Below are positions 53,427 through 62,626 of a stretch of DNA of 64,000 nucleotides, piece by piece. The notes beneath the pieces were generated by a model. That model saw nothing but the letters and a program-made list of their open reading frames with translations, searched no databases and was not told the origin of the DNA. The stretch's first letter is position 1. Each line of letters opens with the position of its first letter. Made by a program: the position numbers and the translations under genes. The DNA is from Streptomyces sp. NK08204 (lineage in GTDB: Bacteria > Actinomycetota > Actinomycetes > Streptomycetales > Streptomycetaceae), in assembly GCF_020400585.1 (NCBI RefSeq), contig NZ_JAINVF010000002.1, positions 1-64,000 on the forward strand, written 5' to 3'.

Positions 53427-55688
53427 ATGAGTGCGGAGGCCACGAACCCTGCGACCCCTGGCCCGGTAGCGCCCACCGCGGCTGCAGCGCCCAAGACGGC
53501 CACAGGGCCCACAGCGTCAGCTTCCGCAGCGGCCACCGCGCCCCCGGCTTCCGCGGCGCCGACGGCCGTCCGCAGGAAGTCCCGGCCGCGTATCGACCTG
53601 CGCCGGCTGGGCCGGGCCGCGCTGCTGGGCCCCGCCGCCCGCGGCAGGCTGCCGGACGCGATCAGCCATGTCGTGGACGCGCACCGGGCCCACCACCCCG
53701 ACGCGAACCTCGAACCCCTGCGCCGCGCCTACGTCCTCGCGGAGTCCTCGCACCGCGGCCAGATGCGCAAGAGCGGCGAGCCGTACATCACCCACCCCCT
53801 CGCCGTCACCCTCATCCTCGCCGAACTCGGCGCGGAGACCACCACCTTGACCGCGTCGCTGCTCCACGACACCGTCGAGGACACCGATGTGACGCTCGAT
53901 CAGGTGGGGGAGCAGTTCGGCGAGGAGGTCCGTTACCTGGTCGACGGCGTCACGAAGCTGGAGAAGGTGGACTACGGAGCCGCTGCCGAGCCCGAGACCT
54001 TCCGCAAGATGCTCGTCGCCACGGGCAACGACGTGCGCGTGATGTCGATCAAACTCGCCGACCGCCTGCACAACATGCGCACCCTCGGCGTGATGCGCCC
54101 CGAGAAACAGGCCCGGATCGCCAAGGTCACCCGCGACGTCCTCATCCCGCTCGCCGAACGCCTCGGCGTACAGGCCCTGAAGACCGAACTCGAGGATCTC
54201 GTCTTCGCCATCCTCCACCCCGAGGAGTACGAGCACACGCGGGCACTCATCGCCGAGAACGCCGCCCGCCCCGACGACCCCCTCGCCGAGATCGCCGACG
54301 AGGTCCGCGGTGTGCTGCGCGAGGCCGATATCCCGGCCGAAGTCCTCATCCGGCCACGGCACTTCGTCTCCGTCCACCGCGTGGCCCGCAAACGCGGACA
54401 ACTGCGCGGCGCCGACTTCGGCCGGCTGCTGGTACTCGTGAACGAGGACGCCGACTGCTACGGCGTGCTCGGCGAACTGCACACCTGTATGACGCCGGTG
54501 GTCTCGGAGTTCAAGGACTTCATCGCCGTACCGAAGTTCAACCTCTACCAGTCGCTGCACACCGCCGTCGCCCGCAAGGACGGGCAGGTGGCCGAAGTCC
54601 TCATCCGCACCCACCAGATGCACAGGGCCGCCGAAGCCGGCGTCATCGCGCTCGGCAATCCCTACGCCCCCGCCTCCGACGACCTGGCCGACGGCGAGCG
54701 CGCCGACCCGACCCGCCCCGGCTGGCTCTCCCGGCTGCTCGAATGGCAGCGGGCGGCCCCCGACCCCGACACCTTCTGGTCCACCCTGCGCGCGGACCTC
54801 GCCCAGGACCGCGAGATCACCGTCTTCCGCCCCGACGGCGGCACCCTGGGCCTGCCCGAGGGCGCCACCTGCGTCGACGCCGCCTATGCGCAGTACGGCG
54901 ACGACGCGCACGCCTGCATCGGCGCGAGCGTCAACGGCCGCCTGGCCACCCTCAGCACCGTCCTGCGGGACGGCGACACCGTCCAACTCCTCATGGGCCA
55001 GGACCCGGCCTCCGAGCCCTCCCGCGAGTGGCTGGAGCACGCCCACACCCCGGCCGCCCGTATCGCCATCCAGCGCTGGCTGGCCGCACACCCCTTCGCC
55101 GGCGCGGAGGAGGCGAACGGGGAGACCTCCGCCGGTGCGGCCCACGGGACGGCGGCGACGAGCGGCACCCGCCTCGAACCCGCGCAGGGCCCCGCCGCCC
55201 GGCCCGCCGAGGGTGCCCCCGCACCCCGCCCGAGGGGCGCCGACGTCCTGGTGGACCGGCCCGGGGCCACCGTGCGGCTCGCCGGGTGCTGTACGCCGGT
55301 ACCGCCCGACGCCATCACCGGCTTCGCCGTGCGCGGGGGAGCGGTCGCCGTGCACCGCGTGGAGTGCGCGGCGGTGGCGCACATGAAAGAGCGGGGGCGT
55401 GCGGAGATCGGCGTGCGCTGGGGGGACACCACCGAGTGCCGGGTCACGCTCGTCGCTGAATCGTTCGGCCGGCCCCACCTGCTCGCCGACCTCACCGAGG
55501 CGATCGCCCTCGCGGGCGTCGACATCGTCTCCGCCACCGTCGAACCGCCCACCCAGCAACGGGTCCGCCACACCTACACCCTCCAGCTCCCCGATGCGGC
55601 CCACCTGCCGGCACTCATGCGCGCCATGCGCGACGTGCCCGGCGTCTACGACGTGAGCCGCGCCCAGCACCAGACGCCGGCCTCCTGA
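53427..55688 (+). CDS. rshA: RelA/SpoT homologue RshA ((p)ppGpp hydrolase, synthetase site apparently altered)
   Basis: 753 residues, ATG 6 nt after GGAGG. An Ala/Pro-rich N-terminus of about 60 residues leads to the HD hydrolase domain (SSHRGQMRKSGEPYITHPLA, LLHDTVEDT with H147-D148, ADRLHNMRTL), which looks intact. In the synthetase domain VSEFKDFIAVPKFNLYQSLHTAV is conserved and the Glu in AEVLIRT is kept (E390). The segment normally FDLxAxR is FGRLLVL, so the catalytic Asp is Gly at about 332. TGS and ACT domains follow. S. coelicolor has this gene, rshA, in addition to relA. I expect mainly hydrolase activity; an alignment is needed. Confidence 0.85.
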   Translation: MSAEATNPATPGPVAPTAAAAPKTATGPTASASAAATAPPASAAPTAVRRKSRPRIDLRRLGRAALLGPAARGRLPDAISHVVDAHRAHHPDANLEPLRRAYVLAESSHRGQMRKSGEPYITHPLAVTLILAELGAETTTLTASLLHDTVEDTDVTLDQVGEQFGEEVRYLVDGVTKLEKVDYGAAAEPETFRKMLVATGNDVRVMSIKLADRLHNMRTLGVMRPEKQARIAKVTRDVLIPLAERLGVQALKTELEDLVFAILHPEEYEHTRALIAENAARPDDPLAEIADEVRGVLREADIPAEVLIRPRHFVSVHRVARKRGQLRGADFGRLLVLVNEDADCYGVLGELHTCMTPVVSEFKDFIAVPKFNLYQSLHTAVARKDGQVAEVLIRTHQMHRAAEAGVIALGNPYAPASDDLADGERADPTRPGWLSRLLEWQRAAPDPDTFWSTLRADLAQDREITVFRPDGGTLGLPEGATCVDAAYAQYGDDAHACIGASVNGRLATLSTVLRDGDTVQLLMGQDPASEPSREWLEHAHTPAARIAIQRWLAAHPFAGAEEANGETSAGAAHGTAATSGTRLEPAQGPAARPAEGAPAPRPRGADVLVDRPGATVRLAGCCTPVPPDAITGFAVRGGAVAVHRVECAAVAHMKERGRAEIGVRWGDTTECRVTLVAESFGRPHLLADLTEAIALAGVDIVSATVEPPTQQRVRHTYTLQLPDAAHLPALMRAMRDVPGVYDVSRAQHQTPAS

Positions 55689-55723
55689 AAGGCCCTGCAC
55701 ACCAGGCCCGCCATGCCCAGAAG

Positions 55724-55758
55724 GCCCCCCGGGCCAACCCGTTCGGGTGGGCCGGGCG
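55724..55758 (+). terminator. Imperfect hairpin after rshA
   Basis: CCGGGCCAACCC and GGGTGGGCCGG pair around GTTC with one bulge and one mismatch; no T run. It lies about 40 bp beyond the rshA stop. Confidence 0.4.
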
Positions 55759-55802
55759 CGCGCCGTCGCCGGGCGGCGCGGGTGCGCTGGTAGCGGTGGT
55801 GC

Positions 55803-57290
55803 ATGCTGCTCAACTCGCGCCCCCGGCCAAGGCCAAGGCTCCTCCGGCACCGGAAGGCGGCCCTGCTCGCCTCCGCCGTCTCCCTCTGCCTCCTCGCCGC
55901 CGGTGCCCCGGCCGAGCCCCTGGGTGTCGGCGACCGGCTGTACCCGTACCTGGGCAACCCGGGATACGACGTGGCGTCGTACGACCTGTCCTTCACCTAT
56001 TCCGGCTCCAACGACAAACCGCTGCAAGCCGTCACCACCATCGACGCCTGGACCACCACCGAACTTGACCGCCTCAACCTCGACTTCGCGCACGGCACCG
56101 TCGAGTCCGTCGAGGTCGACGGGCACCCCGCGGACTTCGCCCGTGCCGGTGACGATCTCGTCGTCACGCCGGACCACCCACTGCCCCCGGGCAGCTGGAA
56201 CCGGATCACGGTCCGGCACACCAGTGACCCCGTACCCGCCAAGGGTCAGGACGGCGGCTGGGTGCGCACCTCCGACGGGCTCGCGATGGCCAACCAGGCC
56301 GACGCCGCCCACCTGGTCTTCCCCTGCAACGACCACCCGTCCGACAAGGCGAGGTTCACCTTCCGGATCACCGCCCCGAACGACTACGCCGTCGTCGCCA
56401 ACGGACTGCCCTCGGGCGCGGAACGGGTCGGCCGCACCACCACGTGGACCTACCGCACCCAGCACCCCATGGCCACCGAACTCGCCCAGGTGTCCATCGG
56501 CCGCTCCGCCGTCCTGCACCGCACCGGACCGCACGGACTCCCCGTCCGTGACGTCGTACCCAGCTCCGACCGCAGGGCGCTCGAACCCTGGCTCGCCAGG
56601 ACGCCCGACCAGATCGCCTGGCTGGAGAGCAAGATCGGGCCCTACCCGTTCGAGACGTACGGCCTGCTCATCGCCCAGGCGGAGACCGGATTCGAACTGG
56701 AGACACAGACCCTCTCGCTCTTCGAGAAGGATCTGTTCACCGAGCCCGCCTACCCCAAGTGGTACATCGAGTCGATCATGGTGCACGAGCTGTCCCACCA
56801 GTGGTTCGGCGACAGCGTCAGCCCGCGCACCTGGTCCGATGTGTGGCTGAACGAAGGGCACGCCACCTGGTACGAGGAGCTGTACGCGCAGGAGAAGGCG
56901 CACAAGCCCATGGAGGACCGGATGAAGGCCGCCTACAGCGCCTCCGACCGCTGGCGCGAGGACGGTGGGCCGCCCGCCCTGCCCAAGCCGCCGGCACCCG
57001 GCCGGAAGATCGGGATCTTCCGCCCCAACGTCTACGACGGCGCCGCGCTCGCGCTGTACGCCCTGCGCCAGGAGATCGGCCGGGAGAAGTTCGAGCGCCT
57101 GGAGCGGATCTGGATCCAGGAACACCGGGACTCCACGGCCGGCACCGCCGACTACGTCCGCCTCGCCTCGGCCGTCGCCGGGCGCGACCTGACCGGCTTC
57201 TTCAAGGGCTGGCTGTACGGCGAGAAGACACCGCCGATGCCCGGCCACCCGGAGTGGAAGACCAGGCACGCGTCCCATCACGCACGGTGA
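55803..57290 (+). CDS. Secreted M1-family metallopeptidase
   Basis: 495 residues. The signal peptide has a very basic start (RPRPRPRLLRHRK) and core AALLASAVSLCLLAAGAPA. Zinc site: HELSH with H328, E329 and H332, and third ligand E351 in LNEGHA, exactly 18 residues on. The exopeptidase motif normally GxMEN is QAETGFELETQT here, as in other Streptomyces secreted M1 members. Tyr in the later catalytic region (NVYDGAALAL) is present. It is smaller than classical aminopeptidase N (about 850) and lacks the ERAP1-like C-terminal domain. Extracellular peptide breakdown is likely. Confidence 0.88.
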   Translation: MLLNSRPRPRPRLLRHRKAALLASAVSLCLLAAGAPAEPLGVGDRLYPYLGNPGYDVASYDLSFTYSGSNDKPLQAVTTIDAWTTTELDRLNLDFAHGTVESVEVDGHPADFARAGDDLVVTPDHPLPPGSWNRITVRHTSDPVPAKGQDGGWVRTSDGLAMANQADAAHLVFPCNDHPSDKARFTFRITAPNDYAVVANGLPSGAERVGRTTTWTYRTQHPMATELAQVSIGRSAVLHRTGPHGLPVRDVVPSSDRRALEPWLARTPDQIAWLESKIGPYPFETYGLLIAQAETGFELETQTLSLFEKDLFTEPAYPKWYIESIMVHELSHQWFGDSVSPRTWSDVWLNEGHATWYEELYAQEKAHKPMEDRMKAAYSASDRWREDGGPPALPKPPAPGRKIGIFRPNVYDGAALALYALRQEIGREKFERLERIWIQEHRDSTAGTADYVRLASAVAGRDLTGFFKGWLYGEKTPPMPGHPEWKTRHASHHAR

Positions 57291-57482
57291 CGGAGCCGGG
57301 CCAGGAACGGGAATAAGGCGGTGACGAGGCGGGCCGTGCCGTGCGACCATCTTCGGGTCGGCGCGGCGCGGGACGGCACGGCACGGCACGGCGCCCGGGA
57401 ATCTCCCGGTCCGTTCGTGCGTTGCACATCACGAGCGATCCCCTCAAGGACCGCAAGGCTCATTCATCGACGTAAGGATCCA

Positions 57483-58973
57483 ATGACCTCCTCTTCTTCC
57501 CCTTCCCAGGACACCAAGCGCCTCGCGCACGCCTATCCCGAGGGTCTTCGGGCCGATGCCCTGATGGAAGAGGACGTCGCCTGGAGCTACGAGATCGACG
57601 GCGAGCGGGACGGCGACCAGTTCGACCGCTCCGAGCGCGCGGCCCTGCGCCGCGTGGCCGGACTCTCCACGGAGCTGGAGGACGTCACCGAGGTCGAGTA
57701 CCGACAGCTCCGCCTGGAGCGGGTCGTCCTCGTCGGCGTGTGGACCTCCGGCACCGCACAGGACGCCGACAACTCCCTCGCGGAACTGGCCGCTCTCGCG
57801 GAGACCGCGGGCGCCCTCGTGCTCGACGGCGTCATCCAGCGCCGCGACAAGCCCGACGCGGCCACCTATATCGGCTCCGGCAAGGCGGTCGAACTGCGGG
57901 ACATCGTCCTCGAGACGGGCGCGGACACCGTCATCTGCGACGGTGAGCTGAGCCCCGGCCAGCTGATCCAGCTCGAGGACGTCGTCAAGGTCAAGGTCAT
58001 CGACCGTACGGCCCTGATCCTCGACATCTTCGCCCAGCACGCCAAGTCCCGCGAGGGCAAGGCACAGGTCGCGCTCGCCCAGATGCAGTACATGCTGCCG
58101 CGGCTGCGCGGCTGGGGTCAGTCGCTGTCCCGGCAGATGGGTGGCGGTCGCGGCGGCCTCGCCACGCGTGGCCCCGGTGAGACCAAGATCGAGACGGACC
58201 GGCGCCGGATCCGCGAGAAGATGGCGAAGATGCGCCGGGAGATCGCGGAGATGAAGACCGGCCGCGAGGTCAAGCGCCAGGAGCGCCGACGCCACAAGGT
58301 GCCGTCCGTCGCCATCGCCGGCTACACCAACGCCGGCAAGTCCTCCCTGCTCAACCGCCTCACGGGCGCGGGCGTGCTGGTCGAGAACGCCCTGTTCGCG
58401 ACCCTCGACCCGACCGTACGGCGCGCGCAGACCCCGAGCGGCCGGCTGTACACGCTGGCCGACACCGTGGGCTTCGTGCGGCACCTGCCGCACCACCTGG
58501 TCGAGGCGTTCCGCTCCACCATGGAGGAGGTCGGCGACTCCGACCTGATCCTGCACGTGGTGGACGGCTCGCACCCGGTGCCGGAGGAGCAGCTGGCCGC
58601 CGTGCGCGAGGTCATCCGGGACGTCGGCGCCACCGACGTACCCGAGATTGTCGTGATCAACAAGGCGGACGCGGCGGACCCGCTGGTCCTCCAGCGGCTG
58701 CTGCGCACCGAGAAGCGCTCCATCGCGGTCTCGGCCCGCACCGGCCAGGGCATCGACGAACTGCTCGCGCTCATCGACAACGAGCTGCCGCGGCCGGCGG
58801 TCGAGATCGAGGCACTCGTGCCGTACACGCACGGCAAGCTGGTCGCCCGCGCCCACACCGAAGGCGAGGTGATCTCCGAGGAGCACACCGCGGAGGGCAC
58901 CCTGCTCAAGGTCCGGGTGCACGAGGAACTGGCGGCCGACCTGGCACCGTACGTTCCGGCACAGCTCGCCTGA
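57483..58973 (+). CDS. hflX: Ribosome-associated GTPase HflX
   Basis: 496 residues, ATG after AAGGA. The N-terminal HflX domain (SLAELAALAETAGALVLDG, TYIGSGKAVEL, FAQHAKSREGKAQVALAQMQYMLPRL) and glycine-rich GGGRGGLATRGPGETKIETDRR precede the G domain: G1 GYTNAGKS (280-287), G3 DTVGF, G4 NKAD. HflX splits or rescues stalled ribosomes under stress. The upstream region contains CGGCA microsatellite units (about 57372-57392) and a leader of unknown use. Confidence 0.93.
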   Translation: MTSSSSPSQDTKRLAHAYPEGLRADALMEEDVAWSYEIDGERDGDQFDRSERAALRRVAGLSTELEDVTEVEYRQLRLERVVLVGVWTSGTAQDADNSLAELAALAETAGALVLDGVIQRRDKPDAATYIGSGKAVELRDIVLETGADTVICDGELSPGQLIQLEDVVKVKVIDRTALILDIFAQHAKSREGKAQVALAQMQYMLPRLRGWGQSLSRQMGGGRGGLATRGPGETKIETDRRRIREKMAKMRREIAEMKTGREVKRQERRRHKVPSVAIAGYTNAGKSSLLNRLTGAGVLVENALFATLDPTVRRAQTPSGRLYTLADTVGFVRHLPHHLVEAFRSTMEEVGDSDLILHVVDGSHPVPEEQLAAVREVIRDVGATDVPEIVVINKADAADPLVLQRLLRTEKRSIAVSARTGQGIDELLALIDNELPRPAVEIEALVPYTHGKLVARAHTEGEVISEEHTAEGTLLKVRVHEELAADLAPYVPAQLA

Positions 58974-58986
58974 GCCCCCTCAGAGA

Positions 58987-59034
58987 ACAGGCCGAAGGCC
59001 CGCCCCTTTCGCAAGGGGTGGGCCTTCGGCCTGT
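58987..59034 (+). terminator. Terminator downstream of hflX
   Basis: ACAGGCCGAAGGCCCGCCCC pairs with the arm ending GGGCCTTCGGCCTGT through about 22 bp with one wobble, loop TTCGCA. Very stable, but without a T run. Confidence 0.8.
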
Positions 59035-59173
59035 GGGATCGGCACCCCGCGCTGCCCGGGGCCGGGGACGGACGGTGGCGAGACGGAAGAAGGCTCCCGT
59101 GAGACGCCCGGCCACCGCCCGTGACCCGTTGTGCATGGAGTCGGCCGTGCGGTGATGGTATGGCCGTCGCGGT

Positions 59174-60400
59174 CTACTGCCCGGCGAACTTCTTACTCAC
59201 CGACAGGTACACGGCCTTGGCCACCGTGCCGAGCCGGGGACCGGCCAGCCAGCCCGAAGTCACCGGTCCGATGGAGGTGTTGGACACCAGAGCCGGCTTG
59301 CCGTCCGAGCCCGTCTCCACCCAGCCGCCGCCGGAGGAACCGCCGGTCATGGTGCACCCGATGCGGTACATCGTCGGGGCCGAGGCGTCGATGGACAGCC
59401 GGCCCGGCTTGTCCTGGCACTGGTACAGCAGCTGACCGTCGTACGGCGGTGCCGCCGGGTACCCGCTCGCCGTGATGCTCTGCACCTTCGGCACGGCCGG
59501 GGCGTCGAAGTTCACCGGCAGCGCGCCGCCGACCGTCTCCTCCAGCGACTTGCCGGCGTGACCCTGCTCCGGCGTCACGTGAATCACGGCGTAGTCGTAC
59601 GACGCCCCGTTCCCGCCGGTCTCGCCGCCCTGGTCGATCCACTGCTGGGACGTCTTCGCCGCGTCGGCCCACCAGACGCCGTACGGGGCGATCTCGGACC
59701 GGGTGGCGTGCTGCAGATCATCGGCCGACTTCGCCGCGTTGTTGTACGACGGCACGAAGGCGAGGTTGCGGTACCAGCCGCCCTTCTTGCCGGCGTGCAC
59801 GCAGTGGCCCGCCGTCCAGATGAGGTTGGACTTGCCCGGGTGCGCCGGGTCCTCGACGACCGTCGCCGAGCACACCATCGTGCCCTCGGGGGAGTCGAAG
59901 AACAGCTTGCCCGAGGTGGCCGCGCTGGTGTGGTACGGCGGCTGGACCGCCTTCGCCTGCACCACCGCCGGAGTCGGGTCCGTCACGCCCTGGTCACCGG
60001 AGATGTCGTTGTCGTCGACGCCCTTGTCCGGGTCGTTGGCGTGCCGCATCCGGTCCGGGTCCCACAAGCCCTTGATGATCGGGTTGATGAAGTCGTTGGC
60101 CTCGCGCAGCCAGTCCTTCTGGTTCCAGTTCTTCCAGGCGCCGTTCTTCCACTTGTCGATGTCGATCCCGTGCTCCTTGAGCCGCTGCCGGAGGTCGTCC
60201 GGGATCTTGAACTTGCCGTCGCTCGAGCCGGCCGCCGTCGCGGAGGCCGCCGGCTTGCCGTCGGCGTTGTCGTCGCCGTTGCAGGCGGTGGCGGTCAGCG
60301 CCAGCGCCGAGGCGAGGGCGACCGCCGCCAGCGCGGGGGAGGTCCTGCGAGACGCGCCCCTCCCTCGGCGAACGGTGAACGACGGTCGTATGGATCGCAT
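59174..60400 (-). CDS. Secreted trypsin-like serine protease, possible lipoprotein
   Basis: 408 residues. The signal region RRTSPALAAVALASALALTATAC may end in a lipobox-like TAC at Cys 37. A long Lys/Trp/Asp-rich pro-region (about 60-160) precedes the chymotrypsin fold with H199 (TAGHC), D269 (YDYAV) and S356 (GGSSGGGW). This arrangement matches the glutamyl-endopeptidase-like group. GGGGGAG precedes the ATG. It is divergent from the frameshifted TetR gene, which may have controlled it. Confidence 0.88.
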   Translation of the reverse strand: MRSIRPSFTVRRGRGASRRTSPALAAVALASALALTATACNGDDNADGKPAASATAAGSSDGKFKIPDDLRQRLKEHGIDIDKWKNGAWKNWNQKDWLREANDFINPIIKGLWDPDRMRHANDPDKGVDDNDISGDQGVTDPTPAVVQAKAVQPPYHTSAATSGKLFFDSPEGTMVCSATVVEDPAHPGKSNLIWTAGHCVHAGKKGGWYRNLAFVPSYNNAAKSADDLQHATRSEIAPYGVWWADAAKTSQQWIDQGGETGGNGASYDYAVIHVTPEQGHAGKSLEETVGGALPVNFDAPAVPKVQSITASGYPAAPPYDGQLLYQCQDKPGRLSIDASAPTMYRIGCTMTGGSSGGGWVETGSDGKPALVSNTSIGPVTSGWLAGPRLGTVAKAVYLSVSKKFAGQ

Positions 60401-60490
60401 GGTGTTGACTCCCCCTGCTATGAAGGAAACTTGGCGCTGGGCATGGGTCACCGGCGTTGGACCCCTGGAGAGTTCATGCCGGTCCCACTC

Positions 60491-60547
60491 CCGTTCGGGA
60501 ACGGCATCACACACTATGCGCTCGCCGTGGGGGAGTTCCGATGGAAC
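60491..60547. promoter_or_regulatory. Two GTTC/GAAC palindromes between the protease and TetR genes
   Basis: CCGTTCGGGAACGG (60491-60504) and GTTCCGATGGAAC (60535-60547) are perfect inverted repeats with 2- and 3-nt centres sharing GTTC/GAAC halves. They lie in the 239-bp divergent region and are plausible TetR operators. Confidence 0.45.
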
Positions 60548-60639
60548 GGCAACGGTTCGGCTACAGCCGTCTGACCTGGCGACGGTGACGCCGTGGAGTC
60601 GGCCGACCCCATGGACCACCGCGCACGACACCGGCGGCC

Positions 60640-61277
60640 ATGCCCCTTGCGGAACCGTCCGCACCACACCATCCGCCGCCGACGGCGGCTCTGAGCCTGC
60701 GTGAGCGCAGGAAGGTGCGCACCCAACGGACCATCCGCGCGTCGGCCTTCCGGCTCCTCGAGGAACAGGGCTACGAAACCACCGTCGAGCAGATCGCTGC
60801 GGGCGCGGAGGTCTCCCCGAGCACGGTGTTCGGGTACGTCGCCACCAAGGAGGACATCGTCCTCGAGGCCGCGTACGTCCCGGTGCCGGCCCAGGCAGTC
60901 CGGGACCGCCGCACCGGGGAGCCGCCGATGGTCGCCGTGCGCGAGGCGGTCGTCCGAGCGGTGCGCGGGCTGTGCCAGAAGCCGATCGCGAAGCTGCTGC
61001 TGCGGATGAGGCTCATCAGCGAGTGCCAGCGCTGCGGGCGCAGCTGCACCGGAGCATGGACCGGAACGTCGAGCCGGTCTGCCATGCGCTCGCGGAGCGG
61101 ACCGGCCGGTCGGCGGACGGCCTGGAGTTGCGGGTCGTGGTCGGCGCGATCCTCGGTGGTCTCACCCGGGTGATGCTCGACTGGGCCGACCGCGGCCAGG
61201 AGGAGGGCCTGCTGGAGACCGTCGCCCGGGCGCCGGCGGCGGCACGGGAGCGCGGTCCGGCCGGCCTGGCGCTCTGA
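60640..61277 (+). pseudogene. TetR-family regulator, frameshifted
   Basis: The DNA-binding half is intact (RTIRASAFRLLEEQGYETTV, VSPSTVFGYVATKEDIV). After LLLRMRLISE at 61023 the frame continues out of family. The +1 frame from VPALRAQLHRSMDRNVEP to the TGA at 61277 restores a normal TetR C-terminal domain and a total length of about 211 residues. One missing G in GAG(G)TGCC explains it. Either the gene is broken in this strain or this is a sequencing error; as read, the protein would end at 61173 with a scrambled C-terminus. It is divergent from the trypsin-like protease. Confidence 0.75.
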
Positions 61278-61450
61278 GCAGGCTCACGTACGTCTCGGCT
61301 TCCCTGCCGTGATCTTTTCCACCTGTGATCCCCCCGTGAGCACTCCCGGTCCTGATCTCCCGGTTCTGATATCTCTTCTCGCTCCTCGCCCGTGGCCTCC
61401 GCGATGTGTCCCTCCGCCATCTCCTCGGCTCGCCAACTCCTCGGCGCGCG

Positions 61451-62371
61451 TCAGCCGAAACTCTCCTGGAAACCCTGCCGCCACGACGGATAGCGCAGCT
61501 CCCAGCCGAGTTCCCGCTTGGCCTTGGCGTTGGAGAAGCCGCGGCCCTCGGTCATCATGATCACGGCCGTGTCCCCGGCCAGCAGCCGGGCCAGCCAGAC
61601 CGGGATCCGCATCGGCCGCTTCGCCCCCGCGCACGCGGCCAGATGGGGCAGCCACTCACTGGCCGGGGCGGGTTCGTCGTCGACGATGTTGAACACGCCC
61701 CTGGCCTTCTGCTCCACGGCCAGGACCGTCGCGCCCGCCGCGTCGTCCAGATGCACCCACGAGGAGTAGCCGGTGCCGCGCCCGACGAGCGGGAACTGCC
61801 GCCTGCGCACGAGTTCGACCTGGTCGTCGGTGGCGCCTGGACCGTAGAGCCCGCCGTAGCGCAGGACCGCACCGTCGGCCTTGAGGACGACCTCCTCGAC
61901 GTGGTGAATGGCCTGTGTCACCGTCTCCATCCTCGTCCCCTTCTCCAGGGGGAGCGGATCCTCCTCGGTCTTCACCCATCCGCCCTCGCGGATGCCGTTC
62001 CAACTGCCGTAACTCTGCGCGACGATGTGGGACACGCCGTTCGCCTCGGCAGCGGCCAGCAGATGATCCGTCCCCTCGGTGCGCAGCCTGTTGGTGAGGG
62101 CGAACCACTGGTCGATGTACTTCATGTCCGGATTGGCGGAGATCGCGGTCATCTGGTGCACGATCGTGTCCGGCCGGGCCTTCCCCACCGCCTCGTCGAC
62201 CGAGGCCGCGTCCAGGCCGTCCATGACGACGCCCTCGGCGCCCAGCTCTTCGAGCAGGCCCAGCTTGGCCGCACTCGTCGTCGTCGCCGTCACCTGGTGG
62301 CCCCGGGCCACGAGCTGAGGCACCAGCCGCCGCCCCAAGACCCCGGTCCCACCCGCCACGAACACCCGCAT
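61451..62371 (-). CDS. NAD-dependent epimerase/dehydratase-like protein
   Basis: 306 residues. The N-terminal Rossmann motif is MRVFVAGGTGVLGRRLVPQL. The family region SYGSWNGIREGGWVKTEEDPLPL has a Tyr but not a clear YxxxK, so it belongs to the atypical extended SDRs, where catalysis or NAD(P)-binding sensing both occur. GGAAGG precedes ATG. The substrate cannot be told. It is convergent with the TetR gene and divergent from the aminotransferase. Confidence 0.8.
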   Translation of the reverse strand: MRVFVAGGTGVLGRRLVPQLVARGHQVTATTTSAAKLGLLEELGAEGVVMDGLDAASVDEAVGKARPDTIVHQMTAISANPDMKYIDQWFALTNRLRTEGTDHLLAAAEANGVSHIVAQSYGSWNGIREGGWVKTEEDPLPLEKGTRMETVTQAIHHVEEVVLKADGAVLRYGGLYGPGATDDQVELVRRRQFPLVGRGTGYSSWVHLDDAAGATVLAVEQKARGVFNIVDDEPAPASEWLPHLAACAGAKRPMRIPVWLARLLAGDTAVIMMTEGRGFSNAKAKRELGWELRYPSWRQGFQESFG

Positions 62372-62626
62372 GACGCTCACCTTCCCGATCCGGAAACCGG
62401 CTCCCGGCCCGAATCGGGCCAAAGCCATGCAGGTTGCTACCAGCAGGTTCCCGTCTTCACGCGTCCGCCACGGGAAAGATCACCCGATCCGGGATCCCTT
62501 CAAGGATCTGGAGGCAACCCGTAACCCGGTCGGCGGTCCGCTGTTGGTAGCGGTGGGGGGCCTGCTGCCCGTGTCCCGGTCCCCACGGATCAACTCGCCT
62601 CTGGACAGCAGGGAGGACAGCGAGCC

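Noticed and set aside
53517..57389. A long open frame (about 1290 codons) on the minus strand opposite rshA and the M1 peptidase
   Set aside because: No recognisable domain; both sense genes are fully supported.
62372..62626. Search for an iron-regulator (DmdR/IdeR-type) box before the aminotransferase gene
   Set aside because: No TTAGGTTAGGC-like inverted repeat was found, so an iron-regulated siderophore promoter is not supported by sequence.
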